This document shows, piece after piece, positions 53,608 through 63,890 of a DNA stretch of 64,000 bases (position 1 is the first letter of the stretch; each line of letters starts with the position of its first letter). Source of the stretch: Forficula auricularia (taxonomy: Eukaryota; Arthropoda; Insecta; Dermaptera; Forficulidae); contig JALMQS010000128.1 in NCBI GenBank assembly GCA_024734495.1, positions 24,649,860-24,713,859 on the forward strand. The letters are read 5' to 3'. Below the pieces are notes generated by a model that saw only the letters and a program-made list of their open reading frames with translations, made no database searches and was not told the DNA's origin. The translations under genes and the position numbers were made by a program.

Positions 53608-54284
53608 TATTACCAAAATATTTATGCGAGAACGTGACGTCATCTCTAGGCGATGTTGGCCTCACTTCACTCTGTGTGGAGAGTAGCAGAGGTGACTAAA
53701 TGGGCCAATTTTTTAAATAACTCCGGGGGGGGGGTGTTAAGAGGGCTGAAGCACCCCCTAACAGTAGTTGTGCCACTGGTGTCGATTGTAAAAGTAATGG
53801 AAAAAGTTTTTACTTTTTCCTCTAATTTAGTTGGTTGAAATTGGTTTATAATTTCCTTTGTAAGTGTGTGTGTGTGTGTGTGTCCTTTTTCCCCACCTTG
53901 AGGGTCTTATATAGAGAGAGAGATAGACCTCCGCCCTTTGGACTTGAGCGGATCAGCCAGCAACCCTTCATTCTACCCTTCGACCACCTGTTTCTCTTCT
54001 CTCTAGGTTTCGACAATAATCTTTTAATCTTTTTTGTAAATAGCCCTCGGGGGCAAAAAAAAAGAAGAAAATTCGATTTTAATTAAAAAATCCATTGGAC
54101 GAGGTTGTTGAGGGTGGAGGAGGGGGTGGGGGTACTTTTCCTGCTCTTTATTCAGTTTGCTTGCATGAAAACTTCTTTCTCTATTATTAGACACTTGAAC
54201 TTTACTTTCCTTTTAACGAACAAAAGAATTACACTTAATATCTACGCATTTTTCAAAAATCAATCAAACTTGCATATCTACTCT
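53608..54284. other. No gene; (GT)n microsatellite
   Basis: About 11 GT units at 53862-53883. GTGAGGCCAACAT at about 52777 is inverted at about 53655, and GACGTCAT occurs on both sides, so the solo LTR appears to sit inside an older inverted-repeat MITE. Nothing else is recognised. Confidence 0.4.
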
Positions 54285-54965
54285 TATTAAACGAGCAAAA
54301 ATTGTATATTTATATATTTGTATCTTGGTTCTATTTTGAAAACGGCCCTACCGATTTTGATGAAATTCACGGGTTAGGGGGTTTTGGGGTTGACAATTCG
54401 ATCTGTCACGGTCTCATCTTCGACAAAATTGTTTTTGATGGGTTTTTTTTTCGTAATCAAATTATTTATTCTCAGGTAGACAAATCCCATTCTTAGGGAT
54501 TTAAAAAAGGTTTCCCTTTTCCTTTTGTGGCCAGGCAGACAATGGGTTGCCTTAAAAATACATTGTTCTCAAAGACCTTGAAGAAGTATTGTGATTGTGG
54601 TTTTTAACATATTTTTGTTCTCCTTAAACGTTAGAAATATTAATAAACGTTTTATAATTGTTTTTATAAAGAATTTTATTTATTTAATAGAATAAAAAAT
54701 AATCAAGAATTTATTTAAAAATACCTATATTTGGCATAAAAGCAGGTCTCAATTTTCCGAAAAAATAACACATTTTGATAGGTTTTATTTATTAACAATT
54801 GGATGAATAAAAATGAATCATATGGTTGAATCAAAACAGGTGCAGGAGGTGGGGTGCAGTTGTGGGGGATCTGGGGGTTGGAGGCGCGGTTGGGGTGGGG
54901 ACGAGGTGTGTTTTTTCGGGAGGGGGGGCAGGGGTTACCGTGCATCGCTCGGTGGCTCCAGGTAC
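54285..54965 (+). mobile_element. Helentron-like repeat, complete-looking copy
   Basis: 5' TTATTAAACGAGCAAAAATT, then GAAAACGGCCCTACCGATTT, AATTCACGGGTTAGGGGGTT, GATCTGTCACGGTCTCATCT; a G-rich tract at 54838-54932; and 3' TTACCGTGCATCGCTCGGTG plus GCTCCAGGTACT. It is the same order and similar length as 1446-2104. Confidence 0.6.
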
Positions 54966-55385
54966 TATTTATTACGAGAGTAGAATTTGCTTAATATAGG
55001 GTCACCCATATATTTTTGACGATTTCAATCTTAAATAAAATCTGTTACAAACACGGAAGAGAAACGATGACGCGCTCTGTCGGTAGCATAAAAGTGGAAA
55101 TTTCATTTTGAATTGGATAGCACTGTAGTATGGATCAAACATAGAGTATATAGAGAGGAAGGCTCCATAAGGGCCCTATATGTATTTTAGCGTATACGAG
55201 TTACAGAGCTCTCTGGCGGTTCGTATACTGAAGCAAAATGACGGGAACCGGTCTCATCGAGGTAATTTTTGGTGACGTCCCACAGCATGAGTAAAAAATG
55301 TCGAGGTAGGCAGAAGCGCGCTCAATTTTAATTTTGTTGTAGACGGGAATATTAAAAATAAATAAGTGGATGAATTATTAATCTT

Positions 55386-56450
55386 TGGAGTGATTCTGAG
55401 GTGTTTCGGAAAATGTTTTTACTGGATTTCAAACACATAATCTCAAGCCCGCACTTTCCTCAATCTAACGGAATGGCCGAATCAGCAGTTAAGACAATAA
55501 AGAATATCTTCAAGAAAACTGCTGATTCTGGTCAAGACATGTACCTAGCCCTTCTGCACCAACGGAACACACCCAAAGATCGCACTGGATCCCCAGCACA
55601 GATTCTAATGTCCAGAACATTAAGAACAAACATTCCTTGCGATTCAAGTAACCTTCAACCAAAGCTAAACTTGGATCGCAATAGAGAATTATTAACTGAG
55701 AAAAGGAACAGAGACAAGAGATATTTTGACAAGGATGCAAAAATACAAAAAACCTTTAAAAAAGGGGAAAAAGTATACTTTAAAAAGTCTCCCAAATCGA
55801 ACTGGACCTCAGGAAAAATAATAGAGAAGCGACCGGAACCACGCTCGTTCATAGTGGAAGACGATTTTGGCAATGGCTATAGAAGAAACACCATACACAT
55901 CTCACCTAGAAAAGATTCTGATGAACCAATCGCTAGCCCTGAAATTGACACTAATCTAGATGACACAATGCAACAAGAAGAAAGATTTTTATCTGAAATG
56001 GACAACTACACCACCAGATCTGGTAGGGTTGTGAAAAGAACAGCGGAGATTTAAAAAAAAAAAAAAATCCTATCACATCCTTCCAATAATCTCAGTTGAC
56101 CAATAATTCATGTATATAAACAATGTAAATATCTTTCTATGTATATAAATTGTAATTGTAATTTAAAATCTTTCTATGTATATAAATTGTAATTGAAATG
56201 TAAAAATGTATATATATATATCTGTAACGCTTTGTAAATAATTTAAAAAAAAAAAAAAAGGGTGTTGATGACAAATAATTAAAAAAAGAAGGATGTTGTG
56301 ATGGCTCACGCCAGATGTCGTAGCAGGCACCATCCTCAGGGAGACACGAGTGGCGAGTGGCCAGTCATGGCCAGGTGATCCGAGTGAATACAATAAAGAT
56401 GTCAACACTCAATCTGTCTACGTGTCTTATTTAAAATACCTAACACAACA
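55386..56450 (+). mobile_element. Mag-like Ty3 retrotransposon, 3' end only
   Basis: Integrase C-terminal coding, an AT-rich untranslated segment, the polypurine-type AAAAAAAGAAGGA (56281-56293) and a 157-bp LTR (56294-56450) running TGTTGTG...CACAACA with AATAAAG near 56390. The 5' LTR, gag and most of pol are absent; the 5' break is near 55380. Very short LTRs fit the Mag group of Ty3/gypsy elements, an inference from LTR length and integrase style. Confidence 0.75.
55401..56054 (+). pseudogene. Ty3/Mag-type integrase, C-terminal part
   Basis: 217 codons. IISSPHFPQSNGMAESAVKT contains the third catalytic acidic residue (Glu in S-N-G-M-A-E) of the DDE integrase core. Upstream, WSDSEVFRKM is what remains of the region with the second Asp. 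LALLHQRNTPKDRTGSPAQI and LMSRTLRTNIP are the standard following blocks. From about residue 115, GEKVYFKK...WTSGKIIEKRPEPRSFIVE is the SH3-like GPY/F-type C-terminal domain. It ends with TTRSGRVVKR, as is common in this group. There are no internal stops, but the RT, RNase H and first catalytic Asp are missing. Confidence 0.85.
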
Positions 56451-57386
56451 TTGTGTAAAATAATTTTTAGAAAAACTGATGTTGTTGTTTTTATTTGTGT
56501 ATTTTTTCTGGTGTGCAATTTGGCCCAAAGAGTTTCGGGTTCGTGGCAACCCTCTTCAGCACCTGTCAATTCATAACAATGATTTTTATAAAACCATATA
56601 TATGTCTTTAAGTCAAGAGTCAGATTAATGCCTCTAACAGTCTACACGTCCCTCCATTCAAAATTAGACTATTTAAAAATCAAAAAGGCATAAAAAACCT
56701 TCCATAGTTGAAAATGTTTAAATTTCGGCTGAGAGCCACCCGTGATGATTTTATCGAAAACTAATACAGAAGCAAACAATTTATTTGTTACTTATATATT
56801 TCAGTGGGTATAATGATTATCTGATTGTGGTTTTTGATTTTATTTAGTTGGTGGTGGGTGTTAACTCAGGGTTTCTCTCTTGATGCTTAAAATATGAAAT
56901 TATTGATTGAATTTACTATGAATTTGTTTACTGTTTTTACTGTGAAATTAAATAAAAAATGGATTAAGGAAATTGATTATAAAAAAATAAAAAAAAACAA
57001 AGGAAATTGAATGGACGAGCAGGATTTAGAAATTTTCAATAATAATAGAGATAATATTTAGAATCATTTAATATTTATAATGTAAATTTATTTGATCGCT
57101 GCTTGATATCAACAGATAGAGAAATTTGTTAATGAGAATAATACAATATGGTGGTTACGCTCTTGGTGGTGAAGGCTGTATGATCGTGTCTTGCAATCTG
57201 CTGGATTTCAGGAATTCCTCTCTTGGTAACTAGTCCCGTTGATAGCAATCTCTCGGTGTCTCGTCGAAATGATATAGGCGTCCTCGATAAATGTTTGTAT
57301 CGACGAGTCACTATGAATACTCCCTGAGTTGTATATTCTTAAACTGAGTAGTATTCATGAATATCTGTATAGATGTGTGTTATCAC
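56451..57386. other. No gene recognised
   Basis: Mostly AT-rich single-copy-looking sequence. 57129-57311 has a 60-codon minus frame without motifs. The end of the interval contains the 5' target duplication of the next LINE. Confidence 0.4.
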
Positions 57387-58424
57387 AGTTATAGTGAAGG
57401 CGAAAACCGTAGAGATGCTGGAAGTTAAGGCACAGACAGCGGTAGAACGGATACATTCGGAAATAAAGAGAAAACGTTTAGAACTGGCGGAGGATAAGAC
57501 CGAGCTCCTTATACTATATGGAGGTAGGAGGCTCACTAATCTCACACTTGAAATAGGAGGAACTCACATCCATTCGAAAGAAGCAGTTGTGTACCTGGGA
57601 GTGGCCTTCGGAAGGAATATGAGCATGAAACATCATGTGACACGGGTGGCTAAAAAAGCGGAAAAGGCAACGAAGGCTCTTTGTGGACTAATGTCTAACA
57701 TCAAGGGCCCAAGAGCTAGCAAAAGAAGACTTCTAGCAGTAGTAGTACATTCCATACTGCTGTATGCTGCTCCTGTATGGTGTAAAAGCCTACAATACAA
57801 ATCGTACCGAGCTATGCTGGAAGTGCAACAAAGGAAAATCCTACTTAGGGTATGCAGCGCTTATCGTACAGTCTCTATAGAGGCCTTACAGGTGATTTCC
57901 GGGGTGATGCCTATCCACCTTATGGCAGAGCATCGTAGCCGAGTCTTCGAAGGGGGATGAAAAAACAAGAATCTGAGGAAGCTGCCCGAAAGAGTTGGAT
58001 CCAGAACTGGGAGCAGCCGGGGGCAGACAAGGCAGCCTGGACGAGAATCCTGATCCCAAACTTGGGAGCGTGGCTCGACAGGAGGCACGGCGAGGTGGAT
58101 TTTTATATCACCCAATTCCTAAGCGGACACGGGTGCTTCTGCTCCTTTTTATCCCGTATTGGGAAAAAGGAAGATGGTGTCTGCTGGTTCTGCGCTGAGG
58201 AGGATACAGCGGAGCACACTGTGTTCTACTGTCCGAGATGGGCAGAACATAGGAACAGGCTTTGCCAAGATTTGGCAGCTGTTTTTAACAGAGAGACCGT
58301 GGTCCTGATCATGCTGGAGAGTGGAGAGGGATGGCATAAGGTCGCTGCCTTCCTAAAATCCATTCTCCAGGGGAAGACATCCCATGAAAGAGAAATGGTA
58401 AACGCCGCTCTGAGTACCGGATAG
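57387..58424 (+). pseudogene. R1-clade ORF2 C-terminus with zinc knuckle
   Basis: Frame 1 (to 57960): RLELAEDKTELLIL, VYLGVAFGRNMSMKHHVTRV (RT thumb, Y-L-G), LLYAAPVWCKSL, QRKILLRVCSAYRTVSIEAL and GVMPIHLMAEHR. Frame 2 (57957-58424): WTRILIPNLGAWLDRRHGEV, ITQFLSGHGCFCSFL, then CWFCAEEDTAEHTVFYC, a CX2CX7HX4C knuckle. This W..RL.P....W..R.HG ... TQ.LSGHG.F..YL order is typical of R1/TRAS/SART ORF2. One frameshift near 57957 separates the two parts. The catalytic YADD lies upstream of the truncation. Confidence 0.85.
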
Positions 58425-58595
58425 AAAAGGGGATATTCTCGTCACCTGAAGTAATACACTGTGGTCCCAGGTGACGGGGAAATAAGGGGAGGGGAGTTTA
58501 GTCAGTCCCTGAAAATGACAGGAACCTGACACTACCCTGAGGCACGGCCGAGGGGTGTCTTTTTGAAGATTCTCCCCTCCCCTCGGAAAAAAAAA
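57387..58595 (+). mobile_element. R1-clade LINE, 5'-truncated, with target duplication
   Basis: AGATGTGTGTTATCAC (57371-57386) is repeated as AGATGTGCGTTATCAAC (58596-58612) after a short poly(A) (58587-58596). The element keeps the last part of ORF2 and a 3' untranslated region with GGTGACGGGGAAATAAGGGG. R1-clade elements often target rDNA or telomeric repeats, but the flanks here are neither. Confidence 0.82.
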
Positions 58596-58650
58596 AGATG
58601 TGCGTTATCAACGAAAGCTTAAAAAGAGAATTCTTCTGTTCTCCTTCAAT

Positions 58651-58845
58651 GCGTAGTGAGATGTATTATGAATGTGTACGGAGAGGTGTGTCCTCAATCA
58701 CCGCCTATTGAGATGTCTTATGAACGTGTATATAGCGAGGTGTGTGTTCAGTGACCGTCTAGAGATCTGTTATGCATGTGTATAGAGAGGTGTGTCCTCC
58801 TTGACCGCCTAGTGAGATCTCTCATATGTATATCTAGTGAGGTAT
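58651..58845. repeat. Degenerate tandem repeat, four units of about 52 bp
   Basis: Units start at 58651, 58703, 58757 and 58807 with G(C/T)(G/C)TA(G/T)TGAGAT and contain ATG(A/C)A(T/C)GTGTATA and GAGGTGTGT. Spacing is 52, 54 and 50 bp. Part of the unit (GTGTA, GTCACTATGAAT) also lies left of the R1 LINE near 57305-57380, so the LINE may have inserted into this array. Confidence 0.7.
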
Positions 58846-59010
58846 CATCAAGGACTCTCCCTGTTGTGTTATGCCTCAATGCTTAAAGAAGAGTAATCTC
58901 TCCCCTCCCTCTCTCTGATTCTCCTGTTTCCTTCAAACAACGAATTTCAAACAATTTACACTATTATTTGTTTTTATAAAAAAGAAAATACGCATAAATA
59001 ATTCCTAAGA

Positions 59011-59076
59011 GGTTCATCCCCCGCCCGTACTGCACCCTGTTCTCTTCATCCCCCGCCCGTACTGCACCCTGTTCTC
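59011..59076. repeat. Tandem duplication, two units of about 33 bp
   Basis: TTCATCCCCCGCCCGTACTG followed by CACCCTGTTCTC occurs twice back to back, in an otherwise AT-rich setting. Confidence 0.85.
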
Positions 59077-59586
59077 TGCGTGAATTCAAATCTCTATTAT
59101 TTATTATTTATTATTAAATTTGCCAAGATTTAATTTTAACCTAATCTATTAAAAAAATTATATTAATTTATATTTTTCTTTTTTTTTTACAATTTATTTT
59201 AAATGAATTTATATTTAACCATAATTAATAAAATACTATTTTTATCCTTCCTATTTCCAATCCGCCTCTCTTTGCAATTTCTTTGTGCAATATATCATTG
59301 GATATATTGTAATATATATATTAAGATTAATAATTCATAAACGGAAACCTTGGATTTGCGACACTGAATCTTCCAGATACCAAAAACAACAATAAGTGGA
59401 TGAAATTTAAAAAAATGGGGCTTGGTGAAATGTTTTTTATTTTTTTGGCTTTATCGGATTCAACCATTAGCGATACAATATATTTTAGTTTATTTTCAAA
59501 TATGTAGGGATCAGACTAAAATAGGATTGCCGAGAGTGGGCCTTGAACCTGGGCTAGATTGATTACGAGGCATGTATTTTAACCAC

Positions 59587-59617
<31 letters not shown>

Positions 59618-60029
59618 ATGTCTTTTTTTATTGAGCGAATTTGATACAATATTTACAGATTGATCCCAAGACATGTGGGATTTAAGTTTACAGAGTGGAA
59701 GAAAATCGTACATTGCCCTGCAAGGGGCATTCGCCGATATGGCTTATCTTAAATTTATTTATACAGTAATCATTTGGTAAGTTTTAGCCTATTGATTATT
59801 AGGTGGAGTATCGGGGGTTTTTTTGTTATTTTTATCTGGGAAAGTGCTCAGGAAATAAAAACCCAGTTTTTTTGGAATGTTTGAGAGAGGACCTTAGTGG
59901 GGATTTTTTGGAAGGACGAAGGATGCGGGAGGGGGTTATTAGGATGTGAGGTTATATTTTTTTTTTCTATAACTATTGTATTGTTATTATGCTATTTTTA
60001 ACCTACATTATACAATTTTTACAATTTTT

Positions 60030-61420
60030 TTAGTTATCAAGCCACCAGTATTTTTTAACCTTCACTGTTTCTTTCCTGTCCTTATCGGATATCGCTTTGT
60101 TGAACCGCCAAAATCTGTATAGATCCTGACCGTCCAGGTGAGGGTCATATACGATTCTTTTGTCGTTTCTTGTTCGAAAAAAGTGGTAAATGATTGGAAT
60201 ATTGTTTTCATCTTGGATGTAGCCATTTGTATCGAGGAAGGGAAATGCTTCTGGTGGGACGTAGCCCGAGATCATCGTACTTCGTATGTACTCGTCATTT
60301 TTGGTATGCAGCCCCGAAATTAGGCTATTTTCAGAGATTTCATTAACTAGCTTCAAGGCCCGCTTTCGGCGGACCTTTTGCTAGCCAGGGGCTTCGCCCC
60401 TGGACCCCCACGTGGCTGCTTTATTGATGTTTTATTAGTAACAGAGAATAAATATAATTGTTTTATTATAAAGTCTTAAATAGATATAATTTGAAATTCT
60501 ATTTAACCGTAATATACACTCATAACAAATAAGATGAAACAAATATTTAAAATGTATTAAAAATCTTTATAAAAAATTCTCTTATTCTCACAAGATTTGA
60601 GTTGTTTATCATAAAAGAATTTAGTCTTATTGATTTTAAGTCAATTTTTGTTTTTAAATGTACTTTAAAAAAATAGATAGTTTTTAAAATCTTTGTTGCA
60701 TTATTAAATACCTCTTTAACGATAATGCGGTTAGAACTCTATTATCTATACTATTAAGAATGAATGACATTCAAAAATCTGCCAAACAGTGCCGCCAACA
60801 AATGTTTAGTTTGCTAGTTTAGTTCTTTTATTGTTTGGCAAGCTATGTTGGCAATACAGATTTGGTTTTCAGTTTTCCGTGAATTTTCCAATTTTCCGTG
60901 CAACTTTTCGGATTTTTTTACATATTAACCTGAAATGGACTATTACGAACATTTAAAAAAAAAATTCAGCCAAATCGGCCCAGGCATTTGAGAGATCTGC
61001 GCTTACAAAGAAAAAGAAATTCATTTTTATTATATAGATTTGCGAATAGTGATTTCGAATTAGTTTTATGATAAAACAGTCGATTCTGTTGAGGTTGGCC
61101 GAATTGTATAATTTTGTATTGCTAATATATTTCTGAAAATTTGATTCGGGGATCTGTAGGTACGCCAGGCTCCTCAGGCATTTCCTCTCAAAACTCTTAA
61201 TAATTCCATTGTGCCGCAGCTCTGGTTAAACCAAATGCTACATCCATATGTTATTATTGGCTCAATTAATAAACTGTAACATTGAATTTTGATTTTTTTG
61301 TTCAGGTGTTGACAGTAGAATAGTCGTTTTTGGGACATAAAGGCCGCTCTGGCTTTTGTAGTTGGATTTCTAAGTGTTTATTAAAGTGTAGGCGATCGTC
61401 TAAATGGATTCCTAAGTATT
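60030..61420 (-). pseudogene. Jockey-type ORF2 C-terminus split by a Helitron
   Basis: Upstream part (61039-61420): KYLGIHLDDRLHFNKHLEIQ (RT thumb), then with frameshifts LLIEPIITYGCSIWFNQS, FERKCLRSL and NRIDCFIIKLIRNHYS. Downstream part (60030-60346): NSLISGLHTKNDEYIRSTMI, SGYVPPEAFPFLDTNG and FWRFNKAISDKDRKETVKVK to the stop. This I.YG..IWF ... R.CL+ ... RID.FI and F.FLD.NGYIQD pattern is characteristic of Jockey-clade elements. Taking out the Helitron joins the two parts in frame (HYSQI then NEISENSLIS). The listed 60356 start codon is partly Helitron sequence and is not a real start. Confidence 0.85.
60347..61038 (-). mobile_element. Non-autonomous Helitron, family H1, inside the Jockey ORF
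   Basis: On the minus strand it starts TCTATATAATAAAAATGAAT after A and ends GGTCCGC-loop-GCGGGCC hairpin, TTGAAG, CTAG before T. 692 bp, no target duplication, no coding. It shares GGGGC(T/C)TCGCCCCTGGACC and most of its interior with 18765-19493. Confidence 0.9.
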
Positions 61421-61679
61421 TGACATGTATTTTAACCACTCGACTATTAGTGAAATATCATTAAACATATGAGATTTGATAATAACATCTAATACGTCTT
61501 CTGTATACCTCAAGAGAATATTTTATATAACACAAAATTATTTACAAATTCTATAATACTTATATTGAAATGAAAATTTAATATTCAATTCAATTAAGTT
61601 TGATTTTTCTAAACATGAGATGAAAAACTTAAATATATCTATCTACCTCTATCTACTCTTATTATATATATTTGTTTGT

Positions 61680-61910
61680 ATATAGGTATATTCAGTACCA
61701 GGCCCTCGAGCGATGCTCATTTAATAATATAAGATTTATATATTTTTGTATCTTTGTTCTATTTTCAAAACTGCTCTACTGATTTTGATGAAACAAACAC
61801 TATTAACAAGTTTTGAGGATTAGAAAGCGATGTGGCTAGGTCTGGACCTCGACAAATCTCATCTTAATTGATATTTTCTTAATTAACGTAATTATTGATA
61901 GACGAAAATC
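61680..61910 (+). repeat. Helentron-like fragments: inverted 3' end, then 5' block
   Basis: TTCAGTACCAGGCCCTCGAGCGATGCTCATTTAATAATAT merges an inverted hairpin terminus with the 5' ATTTAATAATAT start. Then follow TTCTATTTTCAAAACTGCTCTACTGATTTTGATGAAA and a CGACAAATCTCATCTTAATT phrase. It is a fused or overlapping pair of family members. Confidence 0.45.
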
Positions 61911-62006
61911 TCACTAAAAAGCTGTTTACAAATTTTTTCAATTATCTTGTAAATATGAGGCAGTGCACCAAGGACAAATCCTTAGATATAGGGAAGATTA
62001 GCCTGG

Positions 62007-62277
62007 TTATTTTCCGTGGTTGGTCAGGGATTAAATTGTTTGAATAGATTATATATATAGAGAACCCGCTGACCACGGAAAATTCGCGCGGCAACTCAGC
62101 CAGCCAGCAAGTAAATAGGAGAGGGGTTCGGGGAGACGGGGGAGGTAAGGAGCAAGGCGTTGGCGAAGCGGGCAGACGCCAGGGACTCGGGGTGGTAGCG
62201 CTTCGGGCGGTACGGGTGTGGTAGCCTTCGGGCGGTAAGGGTTGTGGGGGCGTATAGGGGCGGCGGAGTACAAGGCC
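62007..62277. other. Small inverted repeat and GC-rich leader of the minisatellite
   Basis: ATTTTCCGTGGTTGGTCAG (about 62009-62027) is inverted at about 62073-62090. From there to 62277 the sequence is G-rich and GC-rich (GGGGTTCGGGGAGACGGGGG), in sharp contrast with the AT-rich flanks. CTTCGGGCGGTA occurs twice (about 62202 and 62227). Confidence 0.5.
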
Positions 62278-62790
62278 ATTGAAGAGAGCTGGGTACTTGG
62301 CGGTTTGGGGTAGCTCGCCAAGGGGTCGCGGAGTACACATGTCATTGAAGGGAGCTGGTGCTTGGCGGTTTGGGGTAGCTCTCGCCGAAGGGGTGGCGGA
62401 GTGCATGTCATTGAAGAGAGCTGGTACTTGGCGGTTTGGGGTGGTGCTCGCCAGGGGTGGCGGAGTACATGTCATTGAAGAGAGCTGGTACTTGGCGGTT
62501 TGGGGTAGCTCGCCAGGGGGTGGCGGAGTACATGTCATTGAAGAGAGCTGGTACTTGGCGGTTTGGGGCGGCTCGCCGGGGGGTGGCGGAGTACATGTCA
62601 TTGAAGAGAGCTGGTACTTGGCGGTTTGGGGTAGCTCGCCAGGGGGTGGCGGAGTACATGTCATTGAAGAGAGCTGGTACTTGGCGGTTTAGGGTAGCTG
62701 CGCCAGGGGAGTGGCGGTACGTATCATTGAAGAGAGCTGGTACTTAGCGGTTTGAGTAGCTCGCCAAGGGGTGGCGGAGTACATAAATAT
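62278..62790. repeat. Minisatellite, eight copies of a ~63-bp unit
   Basis: Units begin ATTGAAGAGAGCTGGTACTT at about 62279, 62344, 62410, 62473, 62536, 62598, 62661 and 62728 and include GGCGGTTTGGGGTAGCTCGC and GGTGGCGGAGTACATGTC. Because 63 is a multiple of three and the unit has no stop in several frames, both strands stay open (for instance 61942-62664 minus, with a 21-residue MTCTPPPPGELPQTAKYQLS-type repeat, and 62279-62692 plus). I read these as repeat by-products, not genes. Confidence 0.85.
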
Positions 62791-63817
62791 AATCTAGTGA
62801 TAAGTGTGTGTGTGTGCGAACGTGTAAGAGATATATGAGATGGCGGCCGCCAAGGTATGTAATAGACTAAAATGTTAAGCGAAGTACTTCTTCTGCATTG
62901 TTAATATACCAATTTATTGTTACGAAACATATTTATTTGATTAATGACGAATATAATCAATCTAATAATTAATCTCTCTTATTATGATAATTGATCATTT
63001 GATAAAATCAGTATAATGAATATAATAATCATTAACCCTTGAATGAATTTATTTGTCACTATATATTTGCTTAATTAATCAAATAAATATAATTAATATC
63101 ATAGTTAATAATCCTAGAATTAGTTATTCAGTTTCCTTATAAATTTAATCAATTTTTATTCAATGTCAAAAAATATATTACTCGTTTATATATATTCGGT
63201 GAACCAATGTAAAAACCTACAATTTTCTTTATTAGTTAACCAATGTAAAAACCTACAATTTTCTTTATTAAATAATTTTTATTAAATGTTGTTCTTATTA
63301 AATTTAACTGCCTTCGTTCCTGAACAGTTCCCGAATAGATTAAGTGTCTTTTGCTTAAATCTAGGTATCAACTAGAGAGAGAGATGGCCGATCGACTCCT
63401 TCCGGTTTTACCTGACCCACCCCCTTTACTATACGATCATCAATGGCCCCTAAATTTACAAATCTCCTTATTTATTAATTGGTTTTAATTTTAAAATTAA
63501 ATTATTATTTATTATTTATTTAATTTGTTACAAAAAACTCGATAGATTGTTATTTAATTTAAAAAAATTAATGGTGGCCAGTGAGGAGTGAACACCCCCT
63601 GGAATGGCTCTTAAGGACTAAGAGTTTGGATATGACTCGCTAGAGAGCGCTTTTTCAATATACGCAAGCTTTCCTCTCTATATACTCTATGCCATTTATA
63701 AGCGAAAGTCGTCTGCCTCCTTTGGTGGGATGCACAAACCTGTTATATTTTAATATTTTTTATGTATTTTTTAAATTATCGGGTGAAAAAATAAATAAAT
63801 AAATTCCAACGTTTGTT
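62791..63817. other. No gene; small tandem duplication
   Basis: AACCAATGTAAAAACCTACA with ATTTTCTTTATTA occurs twice in tandem (63203-63269). (GT)n lies near 62803-62815. No coding frame above 60 codons. This may be intergenic sequence 3' of the nucleoredoxin-like gene. Confidence 0.5.
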
Positions 63818-63823
63818 TTTATT
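63818..63823 (-). terminator. Candidate polyadenylation signal for the nucleoredoxin-like gene
   Basis: The minus strand reads AATAAA here, about 68 bp downstream of the stop codon. AT-rich sequence offers further AATAAA hexamers (63839, 63793-63805 region), so the one used is uncertain. Confidence 0.4.
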
Positions 63824-63890
63824 TCTTTTAATAAATAATAATTTAATATCTTCTGTAAAATAAATAATAATAATTAGGTAAGGTGTGTGT

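Larger units (their letters stand above)
59588..61423 (-). mobile_element. Jockey-like LINE, 5'-truncated, poly(A), 17-bp target duplication
   Basis: Perfect duplication CATGTATTTTAACCACT at 59571-59587 and 61424-61440. The minus-strand 3' end is a poly(A) of more than 20 nt (plus-strand T run from 59588). It carries the end of ORF2 (60030-60346 and 61039-61423) and a 3' untranslated region. It is split by the Helitron 60347-61038. Confidence 0.88.
59527..61470 (-). repeat. tRNA-derived SINE head, split by a Jockey-like LINE
   Basis: Read on the minus strand and ignoring the insert 59588-61440: TAGTCGAGTGGTTAAAATAC (A box), CCTCGTAATCAATC and, 35 nt on, GGTTCAAGGCCC (B box). The spacing is that of a tRNA, but the stems are poor, which is usual for SINE heads. 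The LINE's 17-bp target duplication lies within this head. Confidence 0.5.

Noticed and set aside
59527..59600. Functional tRNA gene on the minus strand
   Set aside because: Same reasoning; in addition the A-box half is separated by a 1.85-kb LINE insertion.
61942..62747. Long frames on both strands through the 63-bp repeat
   Set aside because: A repeat unit divisible by three with no stop keeps frames open automatically; similar frames exist on both strands.
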